From positions 1 through 11,917 of the forward strand of contig JALHNW010000027.1 of assembly GCA_022843345.1 (NCBI GenBank): a stretch of DNA of 11,917 nt, written 5' to 3'. The DNA comes from Rubritepida sp. (GTDB taxonomy: Bacteria > Pseudomonadota > Alphaproteobacteria > Acetobacterales > Acetobacteraceae). The notes below the pieces were generated by a model, which did no database searches, had not been told where the DNA came from, and saw nothing but the letters and a program-made list of their open reading frames with translations. The position numbers and the translations under genes were made by a program. Positions 1-8,842 of this stretch are shown here, in pieces. Position 1 is the first letter of the stretch. Every line of letters starts with the position of its first letter.

Positions 1-197
1 GTGCCGGCGTCGCGCAGCGCCTCGCGGCCCGCCTCCTCCCGGCACATCGGGTCCTCGCCCGCCACGGCGCGCACCAGGGCGGCGGCGCGCTCGCTCACCA
101 GCCCCTCGTCGTCGCCGACCAGGAGGACGACGCGGCAATCCGCCGGCGGCCCCTGGAGGAAGGCCGCCAGCCGGCGCGGATCGAGCTTCGCGGCCAT
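1..197 (-). CDS. holA: DNA polymerase III delta subunit, N-terminal fragment
   Basis: This is the first 65 codons of a protein that runs off the left edge. The delta subunit is the part of the clamp loader that opens the beta sliding clamp during replication. The visible N-terminus begins [14 protein letters not shown] and continues into a hydrophobic strand, RVVLLVGDDEGLV. That pattern, a strand followed by G-D/N-D/E at the start of the AAA+-like domain, is typical of HolA. The ATG overlaps the TGA stop of the upstream lptE gene by one base (TGATG), so translation is probably coupled. The order leuS-lptE-holA is a familiar arrangement in alphaproteobacteria and strongly supports the name. 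The catalytic and clamp-binding parts lie outside the window, so the call rests on the N-terminus and context. Confidence 0.8.
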   Translation of the reverse strand, partial: MAAKLDPRRLAAFLQGPPADCRVVLLVGDDEGLVSERAAALVRAVAGEDPMCREEAGREALRDAG

Positions 198-721
198 CAG
201 GCCGGGCGGCGGCGCGCCAGGGCGATGGCGACGCCCTGCACGATGCGCTCGGACAGCTCCTCGCGCAGCCGCCCCTGGGTGGCCTCGGCGGAGATCTCGG
301 AGGCGTAGAACTGCAGGTCGGGGATGTTGAAGCTGTCCAGGGTGCGCGCGCGCCCGCGCTCGACCACCTCCGGCGCGTCGGTCTCGGTGGACAGCACCCA
401 GTCGGCGTTCACCACGATGCGGACGCGGGTGATGGTGCCGTCCTGCCGGAAGCCCAGCGGCTCCACCTCCTGCGCCAGGGACACGGACAGGAGGTAGCGG
501 GAGGGCGTGCCGGGCGCGCGCCCCTCCAAGCTGCGCTGGAGGAGGCGGCGGAACTGCTGGCCGGTGCGCTCGGGCATCGGGCCCACCCGCACCGACGCCA
601 GCTCGGCGCCCGATGCGGCGGAAACGGCGTCCGGTGCGCGCCCGCCGCCATCGGGGCCGTAGACCGGGCGGAAGCCGCAGCCGCCGAGGACCAGCGCGCC
701 GAGCAGCGCCCTACGCGACAA
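197..721 (-). CDS. lptE: LPS-assembly lipoprotein LptE
   Basis: LptE is the outer-membrane lipoprotein that plugs the LptD barrel and helps deliver lipopolysaccharide to the cell surface. The 174-residue product starts [17 protein letters not shown]: a short basic n-region, a hydrophobic stretch and a lipobox (LGGC) with the lipidated cysteine at residue 15. The sequence right after it, CGFRPVYG, is the signature start of mature alphaproteobacterial LptE. Length is normal for the family. The start is a TTG lying inside the last codons of leuS, giving an 11-base overlap. An in-frame TGA two codons upstream excludes a longer form, and the next Met is far past the lipobox, so TTG is the only start that keeps the signal peptide. 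The gene sits between leuS and holA and is probably translated by coupling from leuS. The family call is secure; the exact start is slightly less so. Confidence 0.9.
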   Translation of the reverse strand: MSRRALLGALVLGGCGFRPVYGPDGGGRAPDAVSAASGAELASVRVGPMPERTGQQFRRLLQRSLEGRAPGTPSRYLLSVSLAQEVEPLGFRQDGTITRVRIVVNADWVLSTETDAPEVVERGRARTLDSFNIPDLQFYASEISAEATQGRLREELSERIVQGVAIALARRRPA

Positions 722-3278
722 GGTTCACCACCCGCCCCGGCACGTGGATGCGCTTGCGGACCGGCTTGCCGTCCAGCGCGCGCTTCACGTTCTCCTCTGC
801 CTCGGCGAGCGCGAAGATCGTCGCCTCGTCGGCATCGGCCGGCACCTCGATGGTGGCGCGCAGCTTGCCCAGCACCTGCACGGCCAGGGTCACCGTCTCC
901 GCCTTCAGCAGCGCGGGGTCGGCCTCGGGCCAGGGCATCGTCGCCACCAGGGCGGCGCCGGGGCGCAGGCGGGCCATCGCCTCCTCCGCCAGGTGCGGCA
1001 TGGCGGGGGCGGCGAGGCGCAGCAGCGCCTCGAGCGCTTCCTGCCGCGCGGCCAGCGGGGCGCGGGCAGCGTCGGCGATGGCGTTGGCCAGCTCGTGCAG
1101 GCGCGCCACGGCGACGTTGAAGGCGAAGCCCTCCCAGGCATCCGTCACCGCCGCGATGGCGCGATGCGTCGCCTGCCGCAGCTTGCGTCCCGCGGCCTCG
1201 TCCGGCGCGTCGACCTCGGCCAGGTTGGCGACCAGGCGCCAGACGCGCTGGGTGAAGCGGAAGGCGCCCTGCACGCCGGATTCCGACCACTCCATGTCCC
1301 GCTCCGGCGGGTTGTCGGACAGGATGAACCAGCGCGCGGTGTCGGCGCCGTAGCGGGCGATGATGGCGCCGGGATCCACCGTGTTGTTCTTAGACTTGGA
1401 CATCTTCTCGCCGCGGCCGATCGCCACGGCGGCGCCCGTCGCCGTCTCCGTCGCGTTCCCCTCGGCGTCGAGCGACACCTCGCCGGGGTAGAGCCAGCGG
1501 CCATCGGCGGCGCGGAAGGAGGCGTGGGTCACCATGCCCTGGGTGAACAAGCCGGCGAAAGGCTCCGGCGTGGGCAGCGCGCCCATGCCGTGCAGCGCGC
1601 GGGTGAAGAAGCGGGCGTAGAGCAGGTGCAGGATCGCGTGCTCGATCCCGCCGATGTACTGGTCCACCGGCAGCCAGGAAGCGGCCTCGCGCAGGATGGG
1701 CTGCTGCGCGCGGGGCGAGCAGAAGCGGGCGAAGTACCAGGAGCTGTCCACGAAGGTGTCGCAGGTGTCCGTCTCGCGCCGCGCCGGCTTGGCGCAGCGC
1801 GGGCAAGGAACGTGCTTCCAGGTGGGGTGGTGGTCCAGCGGGTTGCCGGGGCGGGAAAAGTCCACGTCCTGCGGCAGCACCACGGGCAGCTGGTCGTCCG
1901 GCACCGGCACGGCGCCGCAACCGTCGCAGTGGATCACCGGGATCGGGCAGCCCCAGTAGCGCTGGCGGGACACGCCCCAGTCGCGCAGGCGCCAGTTCGT
2001 CACGCCCTGGCCGGCGCCCAGGCGCTCCAGCTCCGCGATGGCGGCGCGCTTGCCTTCGGCCACGCCCAGCCCGTCCAGGAAGGCGCTGTTGATGATGACG
2101 CCGTCATCAGTGAAGGCCTCGGTGCCGACCGCGAAGGTGGCGGGGTCCGCGCCGCGCGGCATCACCACCTGCGGCACCGGCAGGCCGTACTTGCGCGCGA
2201 AGTCCAGGTCGCGCTGGTCGCCGCAGGGGCAGCCGAAGATGGCGCCGGTGCCGTATTCCATCAGCACGAAATTGGCGATCCACACCGGGTATTCCTGCCC
2301 GGTGAAGGGGTGGCACACCCGGAAGCCGGTGTCGAAGCCCTGCTTCTCCGCCTGCTCGATCGCGGCCTCGCTGGTGCCCAGCGCGCGGCATTCGGCGATG
2401 AAGGCGGCGGCCTTCGGGTCGCGCGCCGCGGCGGCGGCGGCCAGCGGGTGCTCGGCGGCCACCGCCAGGAAGGACATGCCGAACAGCGTGTCGGGCCGGG
2501 TGGTGAAGACCTCGACCTCCGCCACGCCGTCCACCGCCTCCGCCATGGCGAAGCGCACGCGCGCGCCCTCGCTGCGGCCGATCCAGTTGGCCTGCATCAG
2601 CTTCACCCGCTCGGGCCAGCGGTCCAGGCCGTCCAGTGCCGCCAGCAGGTCGGGGGCGAACTTCGTGATGGAGAAGAACCACTGCGACAGCTTCTTCTTC
2701 TCGACCGGCGCGCCGGAGCGCCAGCCGCGGCCGTCGATCACCTGCTCGTTGGCCAGCACCGTGCCGTCCACCGGGTCCCAGTTGACCCAGCTTTCCTTGC
2801 GCTCCACCAGCCCGGCCCGCATGAACTCCAGGAACAGGCGCTGCTGCTGGCCGTAGTATTCGGGGTCGCAGGTGGCGAACTCGCGGTCCCATTCCAGGGA
2901 CAGGCCCATGCGCTTCAGCTCGGCCCGCATGGCGGCGATGTTGGCGTAGGTCCATTCGCCCGGGTGCACGCCGCGCTCGCGCGCCGCGTTCTCGGCCGGC
3001 AGGCCGAAGGCGTCCCAGCCCATCGGGTGCATCACCAGGTGGCCGCGGGCGCGCTTGTAGCGGGCCACCACGTCGCCCAGCGTGTAGTTGCGGACATGCC
3101 CCATGTGGATCTTGCCGGAGGGGTAGGGAAACATCTCCAGCACGTAGTACTTGCGCGCGCCGGCGGGCGGCACGTCGGGCACGGCGAAGCAGCGCGCATC
3201 CTCCCAGGCGGATTGCCAGCGGGGCTCGGCGGCGGCGAAGTCGTAGCGGGCGGACGCGCCCTCGGGCATGTCGTTCAT
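711..3278 (-). CDS. leuS: Leucyl-tRNA synthetase
   Basis: This cytoplasmic enzyme charges tRNA-Leu with leucine using ATP. The 855-residue product has the usual bacterial LeuRS layout: the HIGH-type motif as HMGH at residues 58-61, the inserted editing domain with its threonine-rich segment [10 protein letters not shown], a GTG segment followed by GDQRD (Asp 354), two Cys pairs (CDGC and CPRC) of the zinc-type insertion, and KMSKS at residues 625-629. A C-terminal anticodon-binding helical region follows. The ATG at 3278 is chosen because AGGA lies nine bases upstream (3288-3291). The open frame continues 37 codons further up, but that part is arginine-rich and unlike any LeuRS N-terminus. 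A second ATG three codons downstream is possible. The editing motif reads CGDQRD where GHDQRD or AHDQRD is usual. This is the first gene of the leuS-lptE-holA operon. Confidence 0.97.
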   Translation of the reverse strand: MNDMPEGASARYDFAAAEPRWQSAWEDARCFAVPDVPPAGARKYYVLEMFPYPSGKIHMGHVRNYTLGDVVARYKRARGHLVMHPMGWDAFGLPAENAARERGVHPGEWTYANIAAMRAELKRMGLSLEWDREFATCDPEYYGQQQRLFLEFMRAGLVERKESWVNWDPVDGTVLANEQVIDGRGWRSGAPVEKKKLSQWFFSITKFAPDLLAALDGLDRWPERVKLMQANWIGRSEGARVRFAMAEAVDGVAEVEVFTTRPDTLFGMSFLAVAAEHPLAAAAAARDPKAAAFIAECRALGTSEAAIEQAEKQGFDTGFRVCHPFTGQEYPVWIANFVLMEYGTGAIFGCPCGDQRDLDFARKYGLPVPQVVMPRGADPATFAVGTEAFTDDGVIINSAFLDGLGVAEGKRAAIAELERLGAGQGVTNWRLRDWGVSRQRYWGCPIPVIHCDGCGAVPVPDDQLPVVLPQDVDFSRPGNPLDHHPTWKHVPCPRCAKPARRETDTCDTFVDSSWYFARFCSPRAQQPILREAASWLPVDQYIGGIEHAILHLLYARFFTRALHGMGALPTPEPFAGLFTQGMVTHASFRAADGRWLYPGEVSLDAEGNATETATGAAVAIGRGEKMSKSKNNTVDPGAIIARYGADTARWFILSDNPPERDMEWSESGVQGAFRFTQRVWRLVANLAEVDAPDEAAGRKLRQATHRAIAAVTDAWEGFAFNVAVARLHELANAIADAARAPLAARQEALEALLRLAAPAMPHLAEEAMARLRPGAALVATMPWPEADPALLKAETVTLAVQVLGKLRATIEVPADADEATIFALAEAEENVKRALDGKPVRKRIHVPGRVVNLVA

Positions 3279-3287
3279 GGTGGCCCG

Positions 3288-3291
3288 TCCT
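3288..3291 (-). promoter_or_regulatory. Ribosome binding site that sets the leuS start
   Basis: AGGA on the minus strand, nine bases before the ATG at 3278. It supports the 855-residue form of LeuRS over the longer open frame and over the ATG at 3269. Confidence 0.65.
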
Positions 3292-3391
3292 ACCGCCCCC
3301 GCGCCCGCGGCGGAAGGGCTTGCCGGGCGGCGGCGGCGGGTGAATCCTGTCCTGCGCCATCGGCCGCCCCGGCCCCGGGAAGGAACCATCC

Positions 3392-4276
3392 ATGACAGGC
3401 GCGCCGCTGCGCAGCATGCTCTTCGCCCCCGCCAACCACCCGCGCCGGGCGGAGAAGGCGCTGTCCCTCCCCGCCGACGCGGTGATCCTGGACCTGGAGG
3501 ACGCCGTCGCCGCCTCCGAGAAGGAGGCCGCCCGCGCGCCGGCCCAGGCCGCCATCGCCCTGCCGCGGCGCGGGCGCCTGTTCATCCGCGTCAACGCGCT
3601 GTCCACCCGATGGGCCCATGCCGACCTGGTGGCCGTGGTGCGGCCGGGGCTGGACGGCATCGTGCTGCCGAAGGTGGAATCGGCGGCCGAACTCGCCACC
3701 GCCGAATGGTTGGTGGGCGCGCTGGAGCGCGAGGCCGGCATGGCGGACGGCACGCTCGAGCTGCTGCCGATCATCGAGACGGCAGCCGGCATGCTGGCGT
3801 TGGAAGCCATCGCCCGCGCCGCGCGGCGCACCCGCCGCGTGGCCTTCGGCGCCGGCGACTTCACGCTGGACCTCGGCCTCGCCTGGACGCGCGGTGAGGA
3901 GGAGCTGCTGCCGCACCGCGCCCATTGCGTGCTCGCCTCCCGCGCCGCCGGGCTGGAGGCGCCGGTGGACACGGTCTGGACCGACCTGAAGGATGCCGAG
4001 GGCTTCCGCCTGTCCGTCGAGCGCGGCCGGCAGCTCGGCTTCGCCGGCAAGCTGTGCATCCACCCGGACCAGCTGGAGGCCGCCAACCGCGCCTTCGGCC
4101 CCTCCCCCGCCCAGGTGGAGCGTGCCCGGCGCGTCGTGACGGCCTTCGAGGAGGCGGAGGCCCAGGGCATCGCCTCCATCGCGCTGGATGGCGCCTTCAT
4201 CGACTACCCCATCGTCCATGCCGCCCGCCGCGTGCTCGCGCAGGCGGCGGCGATCGAGGCCGCGGAGGCGCAGTGA
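3392..4276 (+). CDS. CitE/HpcH-HpaI aldolase family CoA lyase
   Basis: The 294-residue product belongs to the CitE-like branch of the HpcH/HpaI aldolase superfamily. These are Mg-dependent TIM-barrel enzymes that cleave or form C-C bonds in citryl-, malyl- or methylmalyl-CoA type substrates, or hydrolyse malyl-CoA. Family motifs appear in order: [13 protein letters not shown] near the start, ILDLEDAV (34-37 DLED), RVN with substrate-binding Arg 66, [15 protein letters not shown] with metal ligand Glu 129, [11 protein letters not shown] with metal ligand Asp 156, and KLCIHPDQ near the C-terminus. The ATG has a strong GGGAAGGA seven bases upstream (3377-3384). No citrate lyase alpha or gamma subunit, holo-ACP gene or CoA transferase is adjacent, so a true citrate lyase beta subunit is unlikely. 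A stand-alone malyl-CoA lyase/thioesterase-like role is more plausible. It diverges from leuS and converges on the monooxygenase. Family is sure; substrate is unknown. Confidence 0.88.
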   Translation: MTGAPLRSMLFAPANHPRRAEKALSLPADAVILDLEDAVAASEKEAARAPAQAAIALPRRGRLFIRVNALSTRWAHADLVAVVRPGLDGIVLPKVESAAELATAEWLVGALEREAGMADGTLELLPIIETAAGMLALEAIARAARRTRRVAFGAGDFTLDLGLAWTRGEEELLPHRAHCVLASRAAGLEAPVDTVWTDLKDAEGFRLSVERGRQLGFAGKLCIHPDQLEAANRAFGPSPAQVERARRVVTAFEEAEAQGIASIALDGAFIDYPIVHAARRVLAQAAAIEAAEAQ

Positions 4277-4320
4277 GCGGCGGACGCCGCCCGATGCTGC
4301 CTCAGCGGCGCCAGGCGCCG
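4277..4320. terminator. Two GC-rich inverted repeats between convergent genes
   Basis: GCGGCG-GA-CGCCGC at 4277-4290 lies directly after the CitE-like stop codon. CGGCGCC-A-GGCGCCG at 4306-4320 lies in the last codons of the opposing monooxygenase. Both could form stems in RNA from either strand and might act as a bidirectional transcription stop. Neither is followed by a T-run and both loops are very short, so an intrinsic terminator is not proven. In DNA this rich in G and C such repeats also arise by chance. Confidence 0.25.
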
Positions 4321-5657
4321 GCCGCGGGGCGCTCCAGCCCCAGGTTCTCGCGCAGCGTCTCTCCCTCATAATCGCGATGGTAGAGGCCGCGGCGTTGCAG
4401 CTCCGGCACCACGAGGCGGCAAAAATCCTCGAAGGCGCCGGGCATCTGGGTGGCCACCAGCACGAAGCCGTCGCAGGCGCGGGCGGTGAACCATTCCTCC
4501 ATCTGGTCGGCCACGTCGGTGGGCGTGCCGCAGAAGATCGGGAATTCCTTGATCGTGCCGCGGCCGGAGAAATGCACGAAGTCGCGCACCGTCGGGTTGG
4601 CCTTGCCGGAAAGCGAGATCACCCGGTCCTTGAACCCGGTCCAGGAGATGCGCTTCAGCTCGGCCTCGGTGAACTCGCTGTCCAGGTCCTTGGAGGCGAA
4701 GTCGAAGTTGGTCGCCTCCGACAGCAGCACCAGACCGTCCACCGGCTTGCTCAGCGACAGCACGAAGTCGCGCTTCGCCTCCGCCGCCGCGCGCGTCTCG
4801 CCCACGCAGACGTAGCAGGCGGGGGCGACCTTCACCTTCTCCGGGTCGCGCCCGGCCTCGGCCACCGCGGCCTTCAGCTCGGCATACTGCTTCTTGCCGT
4901 TCTCCAGGTTGGGGTAGATGACGAAGATCAGCTCGCCCCAGCGGCCCGCGAACTGGCGGCCGCGGCCGGATTGCCCGGCCTGGATCAGCACCGGGTGGCC
5001 CTGCGGCGAGCGCGGCACCGGCAGCGGGCCCTTCGACTTGAAGAACTGCCCCGAATGGTTCAGCGCGTGCACCCGGTTGCCATCGGCGAAGCGGCCGCTG
5101 GCCTTGTCGCCGATGATCGCGCCATCCTCCCAGCTGTCCCAGTGACCCATCACCACCTCGACGAACTCGTCGGCGCGGTCGTAGCGCAGGTCGTGCTCCA
5201 GGTGCTCGCTCTTGCCGAAATTCGCCGCCTCGCTGTCGTTCAGCGAGGTGACGATGTTCCAGGCGGCGCGGCCCTTCGTCATCAGGTCCAGCGTCGCGAA
5301 GAGGCGCGCGACGTGGAAGGGCTCGTAGTAGGTGGTGGAATAGGTCGCCCCCAGCCCGAGGCGCGAGGTGGCGCCGGCGATGAAGGACAGGATGGTGGCC
5401 GGGTCCATCTTCACCACGCGGATGCCGTTCTCCACCGCCTCGCGGTGGTCGCGCCCGTAGATGTCGGGCATCGCCAGGCGGTCGTCGAAGAAGGCGAGCT
5501 GGAACTTCCCCTCCTCCAGCACGCGGCCGATGCGCTGGAAGTAGTCCGGCGTCAGGAAGTCCATCGGGTTGGCGGGGTGGCGCCAGGAGCCGGGCGCGAT
5601 GGAGCAGTTCTGGGCCTGCAGGAAGCCCACCATGGTGATCTGACGCGCAGCATCCAT
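4302..5657 (-). CDS. FMN-dependent monooxygenase, NtaA/SnaA/DszA family
   Basis: The 451-residue product is a bacterial-luciferase-fold monooxygenase of the subgroup that includes nitrilotriacetate (NtaA), pristinamycin (SnaA) and dibenzothiophene-sulfone (DszA) monooxygenases. These use reduced FMN supplied by a separate flavin reductase to oxidise the substrate with O2. Group motifs are visible: FDDRLAMPD (57-65), the long block from GATYSTTYYEPFHVAR to GRAAWNIVTS (103-138), NFG with a following HDLRYDRADEF (147-165), and HPVLIQAGQSGRGRQFAGRW (221-240). Length is typical. The ATG has GGAGGA nine bases upstream (5667-5672). No flavin reductase or ABC transporter gene is in the window, so the partner must be elsewhere. 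The gene diverges from a LacI-type regulator and a palindromic operator lies between them, so repression with induction by a small ligand is likely. The substrate cannot be told from sequence. Confidence 0.92.
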   Translation of the reverse strand: MDAARQITMVGFLQAQNCSIAPGSWRHPANPMDFLTPDYFQRIGRVLEEGKFQLAFFDDRLAMPDIYGRDHREAVENGIRVVKMDPATILSFIAGATSRLGLGATYSTTYYEPFHVARLFATLDLMTKGRAAWNIVTSLNDSEAANFGKSEHLEHDLRYDRADEFVEVVMGHWDSWEDGAIIGDKASGRFADGNRVHALNHSGQFFKSKGPLPVPRSPQGHPVLIQAGQSGRGRQFAGRWGELIFVIYPNLENGKKQYAELKAAVAEAGRDPEKVKVAPACYVCVGETRAAAEAKRDFVLSLSKPVDGLVLLSEATNFDFASKDLDSEFTEAELKRISWTGFKDRVISLSGKANPTVRDFVHFSGRGTIKEFPIFCGTPTDVADQMEEWFTARACDGFVLVATQMPGAFEDFCRLVVPELQRRGLYHRDYEGETLRENLGLERPAAGAWRR

Positions 5658-5710
5658 CGCCGCGTTTCCTCCGTGTTCGTTGGAGGCAGGCTAGAGACGC
5701 GCAGCCATCC

Positions 5711-5726
5711 GTGCAAGCGTTTGCAC
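5711..5726. promoter_or_regulatory. LacI/GalR-type operator palindrome
   Basis: The 16-base sequence GTGCAAGCGTTTGCAC has perfect six-base arms (GTGCAA/TTGCAC). It also fits the LacI-family core AANCGNTT with a central CG, and the fuller GalR-type pattern GTGNAANCGNTTNCAC. It lies in the 100-base gap between the monooxygenase (start 5657, minus) and the LacI-type regulator (start 5758, plus), the natural place for an operator controlling both. A weak minus-strand promoter can be drawn with TTGCAC of this palindrome as -35 and TAGCCT 17 bases further as -10; bound repressor would cover that -35. The site is seen directly; the binding partner is inferred. Confidence 0.78.
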
Positions 5727-5757
5727 AAGCAGGCCGCGAAGTGCTACCGCGGCGGGG

Positions 5758-6783
5758 ATGGAGGATGCCCCCCACCGCCCGCGCCCCACCTTGTCCAGCC
5801 TCTCGGCGGCGGCCGGCGTCTCCATCTCCACCGTCTCGCGCGCGTTGAAGGGGGATGCGCGCATCTCGGCCAGGCTGCGCGCCAGCATCGCCGCCCTGGC
5901 GCAGGAGGCGGGCTACCAGCCCGACATCCTGGCCCGCGCCATGTCGTCGGGCCGCACCGGCCTCCTCGGCTTGGTGCTGGGGCCGGCCACGAACCCCTTC
6001 TACGCCGCCCTGCTGGAGGAGGTGGTGCAGCAGGCGGCGGCGCGCGCCATGCGCCTGCTGATCCTGCACGCCGGCCCTGGCCCGATCGAGGACCGCACGG
6101 CGGAGGCGCTGCTGCAATACCGGGTCGATGGCTGCCTCGTCACCTCGGCCGACATGTCCTCGCGTGCCGCCGAGGTCTGCGCGCGCAGCGGCGTGCCGGT
6201 GGTGATGATCAACCGCGTGCCGCGCCTGCACGCCTCCGCCGCCTCCTGCGACAACGAGGAGGGCGGGCGCGAGATGGCGCGCTTCCTGCGCGCGGGCGGG
6301 CACCGCCGCGCCGCCGTCATCCACACCGGCGGCGCCTCCTCCAACGGGCTGGACCGCGAGCGCGGCTTCACCGAGGCCTTCGCGGGCAGGAAGGCCGAGG
6401 TGGCGGCGCGCTTCGACGGCCGATCCACCTACGAGGGCGGCTGGGCGGCGGGCGAGGCCATCGCCGCGATGCCGCAGAAGCGCCGCCCCGACTGCGTCTT
6501 CGCGGTGAGCGACATCATCGCGATGGGCGCGATGGATGCGCTGCGTGCGGCGGGGCTGCGCGTGCCGAAGGACATCTCCGTCACCGGCTTCGACAGCATC
6601 CCCGACGCCGCGCGCCCGCCCTACGCCATCACCAGCTACGAGCAGCCGGTGGCGGCCATGGTGGCGCGCGGGCTGGACCTGCTGGCCGCGCGCATCGCCC
6701 GCCCGGACACGCCGGACGAGGCGGTGCTGCTGCGCGGCCGGCTGGTCATCCGCCGTTCGGCGCGGCTGCCCCCAGCGCCGTGA
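5758..6783 (+). CDS. LacI-family transcriptional regulator
   Basis: The 341-residue product has the family layout. An N-terminal helix-turn-helix spans residues 11-30 (TLSSLSAAAGVSISTVSRAL) with recognition helix VSISTVSR. A hinge region follows (about 55-66, PDILARAMSSGRT), then a periplasmic-binding-protein-like ligand and dimerisation domain starting GLLGLVLGPATNPFYAALLEE. Near the C-terminus it has DIIAMGAMDALRAAGLRVPKD and SVTGFDSIPDAA, both standard for this family. Length is typical. It is transcribed away from the monooxygenase and a GTG..CAC operator palindrome lies 32 bases before its start, so it probably represses the monooxygenase and itself. The inducer is likely a small molecule linked to the monooxygenase substrate. 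The ribosome-binding site is weak (only G-rich GGCGGGG just before the ATG). The last 38 bases overlap the end of the convergent NIPSNAP gene. Confidence 0.93.
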   Translation: MEDAPHRPRPTLSSLSAAAGVSISTVSRALKGDARISARLRASIAALAQEAGYQPDILARAMSSGRTGLLGLVLGPATNPFYAALLEEVVQQAAARAMRLLILHAGPGPIEDRTAEALLQYRVDGCLVTSADMSSRAAEVCARSGVPVVMINRVPRLHASAASCDNEEGGREMARFLRAGGHRRAAVIHTGGASSNGLDRERGFTEAFAGRKAEVAARFDGRSTYEGGWAAGEAIAAMPQKRRPDCVFAVSDIIAMGAMDALRAAGLRVPKDISVTGFDSIPDAARPPYAITSYEQPVAAMVARGLDLLAARIARPDTPDEAVLLRGRLVIRRSARLPPAP

Positions 6784-7086
6784 AGTGGGCGGCCGGCTTC
6801 AGCAGCCGGTTCTCCATCTTCACCAGCATGCCGCCCTCGGCCGCCGCCTTCAGGTAGGCGCCCCAGGCCGGGTCCGCCGCCATGGCGTTGCGCCGCGCCT
6901 CGCGGTCCGCCTGGCTGTCGTAGCCCCAGAGGTGGACCACGGTGTTCAGCGCGCCCTCCACGGTGGTGTACCAGCCCAGGCAGCGGCCGAGGTACTTGAG
7001 CTGGAGCGGCCAGGCCTTCTCCTCGTACAGCTTCACGAAATCGGCCATGCGGTTGGGCAGGCAGGTGTAGATGCGCAGGTCCACGA

Positions 7087-7090
<4 letters not shown>
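6746..7090 (-). CDS. NIPSNAP family protein
   Basis: A 114-residue protein of the NIPSNAP group, small dimeric alpha/beta-barrel ferredoxin-like proteins. It begins MIVDLRIYTCLPNRMADF and continues with LGRCLGWYTT, NTVVHLWGYDSQADREARR and DPAWGAYL, ending in NRLLKP; these blocks are characteristic of bacterial NIPSNAP proteins. The biochemical role of the family is poorly defined, but bacterial members often sit beside catabolic enzymes. Its ATG overlaps the stop of the upstream acyl-CoA ligase (ATGA at 7087-7090), so the two are one transcript and probably translationally coupled. The 3' end overlaps the tail of the convergent LacI-family gene by 38 bases. A role in handling the product or substrate of the ligase is inference only. 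There is no signal peptide, so it is expected in the cytoplasm. Confidence 0.88.
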
Positions 7091-8727
<1,637 letters not shown>

Positions 8728-8736
8728 GGTCGTCGG

Positions 8737-8744
8737 ACCTCCCT
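8737..8744 (-). promoter_or_regulatory. Strong ribosome binding site of the acyl-CoA ligase
   Basis: AGGGAGGT on the minus strand, nine bases before the ATG at 8727. It decides the start in favour of the 546-residue product over the longer open frame. Confidence 0.75.
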
Positions 8745-8786
8745 TTTGTTGCGGGATGGTAGCGCATCGGCCCGTGGCGGGAAGGG

Positions 8787-8816
8787 TTGACATTTCCGAC
8801 GATGTTTCTGTATTGT
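8787..8816 (+). promoter_or_regulatory. Near-consensus sigma-70 type promoter
   Basis: A perfect -35 box TTGACA (8787-8792) is followed after 18 bases by TATTGT (8811-8816), matching four of six -10 positions. The surrounding 8787-8825 stretch is strikingly AT-rich for this window. Transcription would begin near 8823, about 20 bases before the GTG start at 8843, which has its own AGGGCGGAG ribosome-binding site. Spacing and placement fit a real promoter for the small downstream gene. Confidence 0.65.
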
Positions 8817-8842
8817 TCTTTTCATCAGGGCGGAGTGGTTTC

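Noticed and set aside
3279..3391. Possible leader peptide or attenuator before leuS; a minus-strand ATG there reads [12 protein letters not shown]
   Set aside because: It has no run of leucine codons and no clear terminator/antiterminator pair; the proline run simply reflects CCG repeats in GC-rich DNA.
744..3395. A very long open frame on the plus strand opposite leuS (over 880 codons)
   Set aside because: It is the mirror of leuS in GC-rich DNA, where antisense frames stay open by chance. Its product is rich in His, Gly, Arg and Val with no recognisable domain, and leuS itself is certain.
2107..4200. A long minus-strand frame spanning leuS and the CitE-like gene
   Set aside because: It crosses two well-supported genes in other frames, and its composition is low-complexity Arg/Ala/Gly with no motif.
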